A DNA stretch of 64,000 nucleotides from the NCBI RefSeq assembly GCF_050436995.1, contig NC_134753.1, positions 9,672,001 through 9,736,000 of the forward strand, read 5' to 3'. Position 1 is the stretch's first letter. The number at the start of each line of letters is the position of its first letter. Below are positions 63,901 through 64,000 of the stretch, in pieces. This DNA comes from Anticarsia gemmatalis. Taxonomy: Eukaryota; Arthropoda; Insecta; Lepidoptera; Erebidae. A model generated the notes under the pieces. That model searched no databases and was not told the origin of the DNA. It saw only the letters and a list, made by a program, of their open reading frames with translations. The position numbers and the translations under genes were made by a program.

Positions 63901-64000
63901 AAAATAGACCAGCCAATTCTTATGGTTTTCAGTGGTGCGATTATCTATTATTGTCGCGTATCGACTATCAACAAAATGCTAAATATCGAGAATTGCGCCA
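57980..64000. other. Gene-free right flank (6 kb)
   Basis: No exon of a known protein was recognised on either strand. The mRpL4 promoter occupies the first ~150 bases, with ATGTCAGAG at 58062 and CTGTCAC at 58095. Several blocks are noticeably less AT-rich than the surroundings (about 59040-59500, 60380-60720, 61560-61780, 62330-62400 and 63480-63780). They could be conserved non-coding DNA, part of a large intron, or old transposon sequence. The longest frames (59174-59362 and 61279-61557, minus) are unassigned. Confidence 0.5.

Overview
The window is nuclear DNA of an insect, almost certainly a moth (Lepidoptera, probably a noctuid). It is AT-rich, its genes are split by GT-AG introns, and its interspersed repeats belong to moth-type families: tRNA-derived SINEs, Helitrons ending in CTAG with a (GTCT)n block near the 5' end, and short palindromic MITEs. 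No prokaryotic, viral or plasmid features were seen. All gene models were assembled by hand from reading frames and splice sites. Every model closes in frame from ATG to stop.

Layout: (1) 2243-17784, minus: a nine-exon Tret1-like sugar (trehalose) transporter with a 7.4-kb first intron. (2) 17785-26565: an 8.8-kb gene-poor stretch with repeats. (3) 26566-28811 and 29580-35739, plus: a tandem pair of peptidase family S10 serine carboxypeptidases related to SCPEP1. The first is secreted and has an intact Ser-Asp-His triad. The second is membrane-anchored and has lost Ser, His and the oxyanion loop, so it is a predicted pseudoenzyme. (4) 36380-39687, plus: DMAP1. (5) 41000-41708, minus: FCF1, whose first coding exon is only the ATG. 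(6) 42330-43270, plus: NDUFC2. (7) 43480-46508, minus: a ZAD protein with six C2H2 zinc fingers. (8) 47833-53327, minus: aminoacylase-1. (9) 54873-56312, plus: HYLS1. (10) 56889-57979, minus: mitochondrial ribosomal protein L4. (11) 57980-64000: no gene recognised.

The 36-58 kb part is a dense block of mostly housekeeping genes: chromatin, rRNA processing, respiratory complex I, centriole and mitoribosome. They lie in head-to-head or tail-to-tail pairs and have no evident shared pathway. Clusters of the pentamer TGTCA/TGACA lie just upstream of six of these start codons.

The most noteworthy items are the conserved but catalytically dead S10 paralogue, the promoter-proximal TGTCA clusters, a 31-nt near-identical repeat pair of unknown nature, the ATG-only exon of FCF1, and several nested transposons whose target-site duplications can be read directly. 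I did not find a convincing wholly new multi-gene system.
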